From: an uncultured Alphaproteobacteria bacterium | GTDB lineage: Bacteria; Pseudomonadota; Alphaproteobacteria; RF32; CAG-239 | DNA: 64,000 nucleotides | Direction of reading: 5' to 3' | Assembly (NCBI GenBank): GCA_934229625.1 | Contig: CAKQDU010000004.1 | Coordinates: 1 to 64,000, forward strand | Shown here: one piece after another, positions 46,413-54,800 of the stretch | Position numbering within the stretch: position 1 is the first letter of the stretch | How the letters are laid out: every line of letters begins with the position of its first letter | Notes under the pieces: generated by a model | Seen by the model: the letters and a program-made list of their open reading frames with translations, nothing else | Database searches by the model: none | What the model was told of the DNA's origin: nothing | Position numbers and translations under genes: made by a program

Positions 46413-47372
46413 ATGAATATTTTTATTATTGATAAAAGCTATGTGATTAAAAAGATTAAATCTGTAGCTGGTGGCTGGAAACTGTATCCTCAGGATAAAA
46501 ATGAAAAAGAAATTTTTATCAGCAAGCAATATTATGCCGGTAAAATGCCTTTTATGTTTCCCTGGCAGACCTTTAAGTTGGATATCGTCTATGTCTGGGG
46601 TTCTAAGAATAACGAAATCGGCTTTATAACTTCTGCGGTTCTGAATGGAAAAAAGCTTTTTGAAGTTCCAAAGAAAGAGTATCCTGCACATATCAAAAAA
46701 AAGGTAGATGCTGGCGATGAGATTAACAGTAAACAACAAGAACATATTGATACTGTCAATAAGGCTGTTATTTCTGCCTTGGATTCTTTTTTGCCTACGA
46801 TTATGCTGTATTATGGGTGTACTGGCTTGAATGTGGATTTACGATGCTATCTTGGTCTTCACTTTTTTAAGGGAGAAAAGACTCCGGAATATGAGCAACG
46901 CTTAAAGCTTATGACGATTCTTTGCCGGATTGCCGAGCGTATATACAAGCGTCACGTGAATATGGATGACTGTTGGAATGTTGGCTTATCGGCCATAAAG
47001 TTTGGTCTTCCAGGACCGTATTATGGTGATGAGAACATGCCTCTTGACAAGGAAAGTCCGGCTATGCAAATGTTTTGGGAAGTAGATGATTTGCTTAACG
47101 AATATCTTCCTCCAAAAATGAATATTTTGCTGCGTCAGTATCTTAATTATGTTGTGCGTGACATATTGCGAGTTTTTGCACAAGATTATAATCTGATTTG
47201 CAAAGGCAAATTGGATCCGTTTGAACATTTCCATGAAGAATATTCTGACGAAAAAGTCTTTAGGTTGAACATAGAAAAAATGCAAATGCCTAAGTACACA
47301 TCTTTTATTCTGCCTAAAGTTTTCAGCGATGTTGAAATTTATAGCTTCACCCGTGACTATAATTTGGATTAA
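46413..47372 (+). CDS. Hypothetical protein
   Basis: A 319-residue soluble protein that I do not recognise. It begins MNIFIIDKSYVIKKIKSVAG and has a mixed alpha/beta N-terminal part (YPQDKNEKEIFISKQYYAG), then a helical centre with VNKAVISALDSFLPTIMLYYGC and ERIYKRHVNMDDCWNVG. No signal peptide, no recognised motif. No good ribosome binding site. A clean bidirectional terminator separates it from pssA. Confidence 0.55.
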   Translation: MNIFIIDKSYVIKKIKSVAGGWKLYPQDKNEKEIFISKQYYAGKMPFMFPWQTFKLDIVYVWGSKNNEIGFITSAVLNGKKLFEVPKKEYPAHIKKKVDAGDEINSKQQEHIDTVNKAVISALDSFLPTIMLYYGCTGLNVDLRCYLGLHFFKGEKTPEYEQRLKLMTILCRIAERIYKRHVNMDDCWNVGLSAIKFGLPGPYYGDENMPLDKESPAMQMFWEVDDLLNEYLPPKMNILLRQYLNYVVRDILRVFAQDYNLICKGKLDPFEHFHEEYSDEKVFRLNIEKMQMPKYTSFILPKVFSDVEIYSFTRDYNLD

Positions 47373-47373
47373 A

Positions 47374-47413
47374 CTAAAAAAACAGCCTTAGTTATAAAAC
47401 TAAGGCTGTTTTT
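47374..47413. terminator. Bidirectional terminator between convergent genes
   Basis: Perfect 12-bp stem ACAGCCTTAGTT (47381-47392) with AACTAAGGCTGT (47397-47408), loop ATAA, flanked by A-run and T-run, so it can serve the hypothetical gene and pssA. Confidence 0.85.
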
Positions 47414-47424
47414 GTCTTCTTAAA

Positions 47425-48270
47425 TTAGGCTTTAATTTCCGGCTTATCTGTTTTTAAGTTTTTTTCGTAGGCGCGTTTATCATGCAAAAATTTGATAATC
47501 GTAAAAGGAATTGTCAATAAATAAGCTAAAGTAAACAATCCCAATGTCAGCCAGGGTTGGGTTAACAAGCAACTTACAAACAAAGCAAACAAAACCATTA
47601 AAGGCAGAAAATAATCAGCGTTAATGCGTGTTTTTTTGAGTGACAGAGTAGGAATTCTGCTAACCATTAAATAGGCTACCAAAAGCATAAGGATACTGCA
47701 CAAATATTTGTTGCGCAAAATAAAATCATATTCCGGATAAGCAAATGAAATCAGCAGCGGCATAACTGCAATTGCAGCAGCCATAGGAGCTGGTACACCA
47801 ACAAAGTAATGTGACCAATATTCCGGAACAGTTGCGTCTTCCAACATAGTGTTAAAACGAGCCAAACGCATAGCCATACCGGCAGCGAACATCAGCGTAA
47901 AAATCCAACCCCAATGAGGAATGGTGTTTAAGCACCATTGATACATCAATATAGCCGGAGCTACGCCGAAACTAACAAAGTCGGATAATGAATCCAATTC
48001 GGCGCCGAATTTTGATGAGGCTTTTAACTTACGGGCCACACGTCCATCCAAACCATCAAAAACGCAAGCTAAAAACAGGCAGACTATTGCAAATGTCCAA
48101 TTTTGCATAATTGCAAATTTGATTGTTGTTACACCTGAGCATAAGGCCATCAATGTTACAATATTAGGAGCCATTTTACGAAAAGGAACTTCCTTAAATT
48201 TACCGATTGCTTTCTTTTTTATACCGCTGCGCATTGTTGCAGGGTGATTATTTTGATATGTTTTAGCCAT
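47425..48270 (-). CDS. pssA: CDP-diacylglycerol-serine O-phosphatidyltransferase
   Basis: Makes phosphatidylserine from CDP-diacylglycerol and serine. 281 residues, about eight membrane helices, with the CDP-alcohol phosphotransferase motif FDGLDGRVARKLKASSKFGA followed by ELDSLSDFVSFG, all Asp present. Its start shares a base with the psd stop (TAATG), so both form the phosphatidylethanolamine pathway operon. Confidence 0.93.
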   Translation of the reverse strand: MAKTYQNNHPATMRSGIKKKAIGKFKEVPFRKMAPNIVTLMALCSGVTTIKFAIMQNWTFAIVCLFLACVFDGLDGRVARKLKASSKFGAELDSLSDFVSFGVAPAILMYQWCLNTIPHWGWIFTLMFAAGMAMRLARFNTMLEDATVPEYWSHYFVGVPAPMAAAIAVMPLLISFAYPEYDFILRNKYLCSILMLLVAYLMVSRIPTLSLKKTRINADYFLPLMVLFALFVSCLLTQPWLTLGLFTLAYLLTIPFTIIKFLHDKRAYEKNLKTDKPEIKA

Positions 48271-48977
48271 TATCTTATTTCTCCTTCAATACGGGGAGCT
48301 CCTGAATTTATATCAGCGACAATTGTTTCTCCGCCAATCAAATGCTGTCCGACACAAACTTGCGGTTCAATTTTTTCCGGTAAATACAAATCAACATATC
48401 CGCCGAAACGAATAAAACCGAAACGTTGTCCGGCAATAAATTCGTCACCTCTTTTTAACTTAGCAACAATGCGTTTGCTGCAAAATAAAGCTGTTTGCTG
48501 CAATACAAATTCTAAGCCTTCACTATGTTTTAGGGCAATAAGCATTCTTTCATTTTTTATATTATTTTTGGTTGTAGAACCCGAAAATTTTTGTCCGGCG
48601 TCGTAAAAAGTTTTACTGACCGTGCATTTTATAGGTATACGGTTTATATTGACATCAAAAGGACTGACATAGATACTTAGTTTAGTATAATTTTTACGGT
48701 CAAGACCTAAGGCATCAGGCCCTTTTTCACGGTTTATGGCAACGATATAGCCATCGGCAGGCGCGATAACCGCACCTGACAAAACAGGCGTAACTCTGAT
48801 AATGTCACGAAAACTATAAAAACACCAGATTGTTATTAAAAATGAAAGACAGCCGAGCGGAAACCATATAAGCGTAAATATCAAAGAAATAAACGCCAAA
48901 GCACTAACAAATTTCCACCCGTCCTCATTTATATTTGGAAAAAAATAATGATGAAGAGATGTGTCGACAAATTTCAT
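48270..48977 (-). CDS. psd: Phosphatidylserine decarboxylase-like protein, Ser-lacking
   Basis: Short (class II) phosphatidylserine decarboxylase, 235 residues from the ATG at 48977, preceded by GGGGAG. An upstream start adds 43 poor residues. Two N-terminal helices, then GAVIAPADGYIVAINREKG and VDVNI-like SPFDVNINRIPI. The family self-cleaves at Gly-Ser in IRFGSRVDVYLP to make its pyruvoyl group; here the text reads IRFGGYVDLYLP, so the Ser is Gly. Either the protein is inactive or matures otherwise. It is encoded just before pssA. Confidence 0.8.
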   Translation of the reverse strand: MKFVDTSLHHYFFPNINEDGWKFVSALAFISLIFTLIWFPLGCLSFLITIWCFYSFRDIIRVTPVLSGAVIAPADGYIVAINREKGPDALGLDRKNYTKLSIYVSPFDVNINRIPIKCTVSKTFYDAGQKFSGSTTKNNIKNERMLIALKHSEGLEFVLQQTALFCSKRIVAKLKRGDEFIAGQRFGFIRFGGYVDLYLPEKIEPQVCVGQHLIGGETIVADINSGAPRIEGEIR

Positions 48978-49100
48978 TTTTTTCTCCCCAAAGAATACCG
49001 AAACGCTGTTTCTGCGTATTCTCAAGTTAAATAGAGGAATGTTTTTTCCTCTTTCCGCCATATAATTAAGCATATTTTGCAAAAAAAGACAAGTTTTATG

Positions 49101-49129
49101 TTGCAAATATAAAAAAATTTATGTATAAC
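49101..49129 (+). promoter_or_regulatory. Promoter of tRNA-Leu
   Basis: TTGCAA (49101-49106), 17-base spacer, TATAAC (49124-49129), 12 bases before the tRNA. Confidence 0.7.
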
Positions 49130-49141
49130 ACAATCAATGAT

Positions 49142-49228
49142 GCGCTTGTGGCGGAATCGGTAGACGCTGCAGACTTAAAATCTGTTGGGATTTATCCCGT
49201 GCCAGTTCAAGTCTGGCCTAGCGCACCA
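49142..49228 (+). tRNA. tRNA-Leu(UAA)
   Basis: 87 nt with long variable arm. Acceptor GCGCTTG... with AGCGC, anticodon stem AGACT-TAA-AATCT giving anticodon TAA, variable arm GGGATTTATCCC, T loop GTTCAAGTC, encoded CCA. Followed by two terminators. A natural substrate of TrmL encoded at 29334. Confidence 0.95.
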
Positions 49229-49238
49229 ATTAAAAAAT

Positions 49239-49263
49239 GCTTTCCTTCAGGAGGGCTTTTTTT
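49239..49263 (+). terminator. First terminator after tRNA-Leu
   Basis: GCTTTCC with GGAGGGC (two G-U pairs), loop TTCA, T-run. Confidence 0.7.
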
Positions 49264-49292
49264 GTGAAAAAACAACAACTAATACACTATTG

Positions 49293-49317
49293 TCCGCTAA
49301 TGAAGCGGATTTTTTTT
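49293..49317 (+). terminator. Second terminator after tRNA-Leu
   Basis: TCCGCT (49293-49298) with AGCGGA (49304-49309), loop AATGA, then eight T. Confidence 0.75.
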
Positions 49318-49348
49318 ATTCAAAATAAAAGCATTATGCAAATTGAAA

Positions 49349-49528
49349 GTGTGTAAAAAAAACGACCGTTTAAAATGGACAGTTTTTAGGCTGTTTTTTA
49401 TAGTCTAGCAAAGGTTGCCGAAATTTGCAATAACTTTTTATATTTGCGATGTTTTTTGCTGTTTTTACAACATTTTATTGCCGCTTGTTTTGCTGTGTAA
49501 AAATAACGGTCGTTTTTTTTACACACTT
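49349..49528 (+). promoter_or_regulatory. Type II structured leader before pilin copy 5
   Basis: A perfect 22-bp inverted repeat closes the region: the arm beginning GTGTGTAAAAAAAACGACC near 49349 pairs with the arm ending GGTCGTTTTTTTTACACAC near 49528. The 3' arm can instead pair locally with GTGTAAAAA (about 49494-49502), so two folds compete. Inner features include ACAG/CTGT and AAGGTT/AACTTT. The ribosome binding site GAGGAGG follows at once. A partial copy exists at 34546. Confidence 0.65.
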
Positions 49529-49541
49529 GAGGAGGAATAAG

Positions 49542-50255
49542 ATGTTTAAGGGTATAGAATTTTTCAGAGGAAAAAGCTGGGTAGCGGAGCTTGGATTGCT
49601 TCCCTCAGCTCGCAATGACATTTGCTCTGCCGGTCGGTCAATGATAGAAATGCTGGGCGTACTTGCCATTATCGCTGTTTTGACAGTCGGTGGTATCGCC
49701 GGTTATTCCAAAGCTATGGAAAAGTTTAAGGTAAATAAAGCAATTTCAGAATATAGTTATTTAATTCAGGGATTGATGGAACATCTGGCAGAAATTCAAA
49801 AAATGTCAAATATTCAAGAGGGCGATGTTCATCATGGACTGATAAATGTTGTTCAGGCGACTAATTTAGTCCCAGAAACTTGGAAAAATGCAGGCTCTCA
49901 GGCTGATGATAGAATGATTGACCCATATGGTAATGTAATACAAATATTTTCACGATATAAACGTTTGGTTATAGATATGTATCTTGGCGGCTACAGCGCT
50001 CTGGATGACGGCACACAGGCTTCACTTTCTTTTTCGCCTAAGTTTTGCAGCGCTTTAATGCAGGATGTGGTGCAACCTTTAGCATCTGTTTTAAATAAAG
50101 CTTGGTTTACCTATGGTAATACTTATTATGGCGATAAACATTGTGGCTCAGGTTCAAAATGTATTAGAGATTTGAAACTAAGCGATATAAATAGGGTCTG
50201 CAATTACTGCACCAAACAGTCTGGACGTTTCTGCGGACTAATATTGGAATTTTAA
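49542..50255 (+). CDS. Pilin-like protein (copy 5)
   Basis: Prepilin-like protein, 237 residues. ATG at 49542 follows GAGGAGG. The 34-residue leader is followed by AGRSMIEMLGVLAIIAVLTVGG and GYSKAMEKFKVNKAISEYSY. The domain ends KHCGSGSKCIRDLKLSDINR, then VCNYC and FCGLILEF. The leader includes a palindromic repeat (49593-49619) in frame, as in copy 1. It is a close paralogue of copy 4, which is inverted just downstream; they share GYSYL-like SEYSYLIQGL, FSRY/FSRS and IDMYLGG. Different leader RNA class from copy 4. Confidence 0.77.
   Translation: MFKGIEFFRGKSWVAELGLLPSARNDICSAGRSMIEMLGVLAIIAVLTVGGIAGYSKAMEKFKVNKAISEYSYLIQGLMEHLAEIQKMSNIQEGDVHHGLINVVQATNLVPETWKNAGSQADDRMIDPYGNVIQIFSRYKRLVIDMYLGGYSALDDGTQASLSFSPKFCSALMQDVVQPLASVLNKAWFTYGNTYYGDKHCGSGSKCIRDLKLSDINRVCNYCTKQSGRFCGLILEF
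49593..49619. repeat. REP/RPE-like palindromic repeat inside pilin copy 5
   Basis: GGATTGCTTCCCTCAGCTCG and CAATGAC, inverted arms ATTGC and GCAAT, the same unit as at 176-203 in copy 1, at the same place before the prepilin motif. Confidence 0.55.
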
Positions 50256-50272
50256 TATTATGTCCATAAAAG

Positions 50273-50309
50273 AACAGTCTTGGTTTGGGATAAAAACTAA
50301 GACTGTTTT
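50273..50309. terminator. Terminator between inverted pilin genes
   Basis: AACAGTCTT (50273-50281) with AAGACTGTT (50299-50307) and short T-run; lies between the two convergent genes and may serve both. Confidence 0.65.
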
Positions 50310-50314
50310 TCGGT

Positions 50315-50944
50315 TTAAAATACTAAGATAAGTCCGCAGAGTTTGTTTGCTTCTTTGGTGCAGTAATTGCATACATTGTTAATTTCTCTTAAGCTTATAT
50401 TTCTGATGCAGAGTGTACTTTCGCTGCAATAAGCATCGCCCATATATTGATTTCCATTTGTAAAGAAAGCTTTATTTAAAACAGATGCTAAAGGCTGCAC
50501 CACATTTTGCATAAGCGATGAACAGAACTTAGGTGAAAATGCAGTTGAAGCAGAGCCTCCGTCAACAGATTGGAAGCCGCCAAGATACATATCTATAACT
50601 AAAGTTTGGCTGCGGGAGAAAATTCTGATTAAGTTCCCGTAGGGGTCGTTGTAATTGTGATTAGATATTTTTTCCCATGTTTCCGGCACCAAACTTTCGG
50701 CTTCCACAACGCTGGTTAATCCATATTGAATGTCGCCCTCATTGGGTTTTGAAACATTTTGCAAATCTTTTAAGTGTTCTAACAGTCCTTGAATTAAGTA
50801 GCTGTATTCGCTCACGGCTTTGTCAACCTTAAACTTTTCCATAGCTTTGGAATAGCCGGCAATACCGCCAACTGTCAAAACAGCGATGATAGCTAAAACG
50901 CCCAGCATCTCAATCATAGACCGACCGCATTGATTATTTTTCAT
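50315..50944 (-). CDS. Pilin-like protein (copy 4)
   Basis: Prepilin-like protein, 209 residues, with a seven-residue leader MKNNQCG before RSMIEMLGVLAIIAVLTVGG. Globular part with GLTSVVEAESLVPETW, IDMYLGGFQSV, and FSPKFCSSLMQNVVQPLASV, ending CIRNISLREINNVCNYC and LCGLILVF. GAAAGGAAG precedes the start. It converges with its close paralogue copy 5. Its leader RNA (50971-51159) is of type I. Confidence 0.77.
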   Translation of the reverse strand: MKNNQCGRSMIEMLGVLAIIAVLTVGGIAGYSKAMEKFKVDKAVSEYSYLIQGLLEHLKDLQNVSKPNEGDIQYGLTSVVEAESLVPETWEKISNHNYNDPYGNLIRIFSRSQTLVIDMYLGGFQSVDGGSASTAFSPKFCSSLMQNVVQPLASVLNKAFFTNGNQYMGDAYCSESTLCIRNISLREINNVCNYCTKEANKLCGLILVF

Positions 50945-50970
50945 AAGAACTTCCTTTCTCTTTGAAATTA

Positions 50971-51159
50971 AACAAAAAAGCCGTCTGAAAAAGACGACCG
51001 GAAGTTGAGAACTACTGTATATAAGTATAGTGTAGCATATTAGCGTATAGCATATTTTGCTACCTTCCGATCAATAGACCAGAAGGTATTTTACGTCTAA
51101 TAATTGACGTATATACAAGAGGTTCTCACACCTCGAACAGACTATCGTCCATCTGCCTT
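50971..51159 (-). promoter_or_regulatory. Structured 5' leader RNA with terminator, pilin copy 4
   Basis: Type I leader. Helices: GTTCTCA (51121-51127) with TGAGAAC (51005-51011), ATATACA (51110-51116) with TGTATAT (51015-51021). Hairpins: TACGTC/GACGTA (51091-51110) and ACCTTC/GAAGGT (51061-51086), GTAGCA/TGCTAC (51031-51062, overlapping). Terminator CGTCT/AGACG (50981-50995) plus U-run. GACCGGAAG (50995-51003) can pair with CTTCCGATC (51063-51071), one G-U. Confidence 0.75.
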
Positions 51160-51189
51160 AATGCTATAAAAAAAGCGGTAAAATATCAA
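51160..51189 (-). promoter_or_regulatory. Candidate promoter of pilin copy 4 leader
   Basis: Minus strand TTGATA (51184-51189) and TAGCAT (51160-51165), spaced 17-18, aligned with the promoters of copies 2, 3 and 6 relative to the leader start. Immediately upstream lies a long palindrome (51204-51228). Confidence 0.45.
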
Positions 51190-51203
51190 GTAAAAAATGT
51201 TTC

Positions 51204-51228
51204 AGTTGGTGACAAATTGTCACCAACT
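51204..51228. promoter_or_regulatory. Near-perfect palindrome, operator or terminator
   Basis: Arms AGTTGGTGACAA (51204-51215) and TTGTCACCAACT (51217-51228), one central base. It lies 15 bases after the fic stop and just before the pilin copy 4 promoter. It may be a repressor operator, or a fic terminator (a T6 run follows on the minus strand). Confidence 0.55.
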
Positions 51229-51242
51229 CGTGAGTTAAGAAA

Positions 51243-51851
51243 CTATATCAAATCGTGAATATTATATTCGTCATAGCCCTCATAATAGTAGCTGACATCA
51301 ATACCTTTCATAAATATTTCTCGTTCATTGATTTTATCAGTAAGGGCGTTTTGCAGCAAATGTTTGATTTCTATATCTTTAACCGGACTTCGTTCCATAG
51401 CAGAAAGATAATCGGCTTTATCAATTTTATTCCAATCCACGACTTTTTTCAGTTCTTTTTTGAAGATTAAATCAAGCCAGATTCTAGTCGCACGCCCGTT
51501 TCCCTCTCTAAAAGGGTGGGCAACGTTCATTTCCACATATTTTTCCACTATTTCATCAAAATTTGATTGCGGCATTTTATCTATTTGCTTTAGGGATTGC
51601 GCTAAATACATAACCGGAGCAAACCGAAAATTTCCTTTAGCAATGTTGACTGTGCGGAGCTTACCTGCAAAATCGTAAATATCTTCAAACAAATACTTAT
51701 GAATTTGTTTCAGACCGGCAAAAGTTCCGACTTTTATTTTTTCAATTTTTCCGCTGTCAAAGAGCTTTTTAGCCTTAATTTTACTTATTTTCTCTTCAGC
51801 CTTATTTAGTTCTATTTGGTCTGTGATATTTAATTTATTTTCTAAAACCAT
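51243..51851 (-). CDS. Fic-domain AMP-transferase, class III type
   Basis: A 202-residue Fic protein. The catalytic motif [12 protein letters not shown] matches HPFxxGNGR exactly, so AMPylation activity is likely. The C-terminus contains SYYYEGY, fitting the (S/T)xxxE(G/N) inhibitory helix of class III (C-terminally autoinhibited, like Neisseria meningitidis Fic). The flap segment [17 protein letters not shown] is present. Class III members AMPylate DNA gyrase in the known case. Standalone gene; no separate antitoxin seen. Confidence 0.87.
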   Translation of the reverse strand: MVLENKLNITDQIELNKAEEKISKIKAKKLFDSGKIEKIKVGTFAGLKQIHKYLFEDIYDFAGKLRTVNIAKGNFRFAPVMYLAQSLKQIDKMPQSNFDEIVEKYVEMNVAHPFREGNGRATRIWLDLIFKKELKKVVDWNKIDKADYLSAMERSPVKDIEIKHLLQNALTDKINEREIFMKGIDVSYYYEGYDEYNIHDLI

Positions 51852-51870
51852 ATCAACACCTTTAAAGTCT

Positions 51871-54800
51871 TTAGAACTTATAACCTAAATTGAACAGATA
51901 GTAAACATTGCTCTTTTGTTCGAGCGGAGCGTTTACCGCAGCGCTGAGCGAAAGTTTTTTATAGTCGTATTGCGCTTTCATTGTCAGCAAACCGCTGTTA
52001 CGCTGTAAACGATTACTGCTAATTTGATAAGAACCAAGCATATTATCCATAGTTGCCATTGTTGAATATTTATTGCCAAATTCATGGAAATAGCGTCCGC
52101 CGGCAGTTAATAAAACAGATTGTTCTTTGCCTAGTTCAAACTCTTTTTTAATATCCATGCCAATAACAGATTGAATAGACGTAACTTTATCGCTATCGGC
52201 TTTGAGTCCGCCGTTATTTTCTTTTAGGTCGTCAATTTTTACTTCGGTAATATTAGCGCCGATAACAGGCTCAATTTGCGCAACATTCACGTTAATAGTT
52301 TGGCGCGCCTCAGCGTCAACACCATAGTAGTAGTTGGTTAAATCTGCTTTATATGCTTTATCTACGCCGCTGCGGCTGTAGTGACCATTGCCAAACCCGA
52401 CTTTAGGTTTAGCCATAGCGCGGAAATTATCGTTAGTGTAAGTAAGCGGAGCAAAAACTTCCAGCACATTGTTATAACGAGATGAATCGTCATCAAAATC
52501 GCTGTCGCTGCGAGCCGCCGCCGCACCAAAACCGGCGCGCCAGTTGTTGGCAATTTGATAGTCGCTGAAACCATAAACCGCTGTCACCTTGTCTTTGTAG
52601 CCGGAAACATTTTGTTTGCCGTCAAATTCTTGTTGATAAGCCATAACGTTAACTTTAGCGCGGTTGATTTCATCAGTTTGCGTCAAAATATCGTCATTAG
52701 CCGCGCGGTTGATATTTGAAAGTAAATCCAAGTCTTGTTTTGCCAAGTTTGGAACCATGCTAAAGCCAAATTCGCGGTTTATTGCCATATCAAAAGCAGA
52801 AGCGCTGGACGCGCCTTTTAAGGTGTTGAAAACGCCCTCGCCTTTTTGCGCCGCATAGTTAGTGCTTAAATAAGAAGCCAATTCTTTATCTGCAACGGTT
52901 TCTGCAAATGATTTCATAGTCATAATAACATCGGTGTTTCCGGATTCGTTAGCGGCTTTTTCAGCGTTAAACATATAAGAGCCGGAAACCACATTTAAAC
53001 CTGCGTCTTTGCCGATAAATGAGTTATCATTGCGGTAGGTTGTTTCAAATCCGCTTTGAGTTATATCAGCGTTTGCGGTTACTGTTCCTTTTAAAACCGG
53101 AGCTGTATAGCTACCATTTTTACCGATTTCAATAGAACCGTTATTTTGTGTTGAAGCGTCAAAATCTACATTTGCTTCATAGTTTATAGTTCCATTATTT
53201 ATGAAAGACGCGTTGTTTTTCACCATGATTGCAGTTGATTTAGCGGATGATTCTTCGCTGTTTTCACTTTCGGTTTCATCTTCGCAATCCAAACCCGTGC
53301 ATTTTACGGCGCCGTTATTTACAATGATAGAACCGTTATTGGTTGCGGTGCCTGCGGTTAAATAAATTCCGTAAGATGTGCCGGATTGTCCGCCTTGATT
53401 TATGGTAATAGTTCCTTCATTGCTAAATTCGCCTCCGTAAAGTTTTACGCCGGAAGAACCTGAACCGTAAACAATGATTTTTCCTCCGTTTTCATTTTTA
53501 GCAGTGCCGCCCTTTACTTCAATACCTGTGCCGCTGCTGACATAGTTGGAGGCCGAACCGATAGTTATGGTTCCGCTGTTTATAAATTCGCCGCTGTTAA
53601 CAGCTGCGCCGATGCCGCCGTTGCCGATTACAGTAATATTGCCGCTGTTAGTTGTGGTTTCGCCGCCGACATTTATTCCGGTGCCGCTGCTTCCGGAAAT
53701 ATAAATTGAGCCGGTATTTGTTGTTTGTCCTGCCGAAATTATGCCGGTGCTGAAATCAGATTGTATAGAAATGTTTCCGCTGTTGTTAAATGTGCCGCTG
53801 CCTACGGAAACAGCAATATTTTTATTACTGTTGCCGGCAGATGTATGAACAATTTCAATTTCATTTGTATTATCAAAATTTGCGCTGCCGACGGAGACCG
53901 CTGTGCTGTCGCTGGTGTTATTCAGCCGTAAAGTTCCATTATTTGTAATTGTTCCGGAACTATCTTCGGCATTTATAATAGTTCCTTTTTCAGTAACTGA
54001 AAGCTGAACGCCGCTGTTGATTGTGAGTGTGGAAGCATCTTTTAGTTTTATCATTGTTCCCTTAGCGATGCTTTGATTTCTTGTTAATGTCAAATCTCCT
54101 GAGCTGCCGGAAACAAGATAATAAGTTAGCGAATCTGCGGCATCAGATTTACAATTTGCGCCATCAGCGTTTTTATCGCATATAATAATATTTCCGACTT
54201 CTTCTACTTTAGCTTTTCCCTCAATTCGGAACACAACTGCATTTTTTCCGAAAATTTTAATAATATTGTTTTTTATAACAGCTCCGTCCTTATTTTCATT
54301 TGTTCCGGCAGAATAAATGGCGGTATTGTCATCGCCGTATATGTTTATAATACCATTATTGGTAATATGGCTGTTGCCTGTTGCATACATGCCGAAAGAT
54401 TTTTTTTCAACTACGTTTATAACACCGTTTTTGTCATTTATCATGTTGGCAATACTCGTTGCGGCACTGCTCATACCTGTTGAATAACCGGTATTAACGT
54501 TAATAGTTCCCTGATTAACAATTTTTGCTACAGAAATTGCATCGCTTGTCAAGTGCATGCCCGTATTGCCGTAGTTTGTGTTATCAGACATTAAATTTAT
54601 GATTCCGGTGTTGGTGGCAGAGCCTTGTTTGGATTCTACGGTCATAGCCGAGGTGTCGGCAGAAGACAAGGTGATTGTGCCGGAGTTTATTATGGATTCC
54701 GTTTCTGACGACGTTACCGAAGAAGTTAGGCTTGGTGATTTTGTATTCATAACATTTTGTTTAAGGTTAAGCAGATTTTTTGCATCTGAACTGCTACTGC

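Noticed and set aside
49349..49528. 22-bp inverted repeat as transposon ends
   Set aside because: No transposase, no target duplication, and the enclosed bases are only about 135; position directly before a pilin ribosome binding site fits a leader better.
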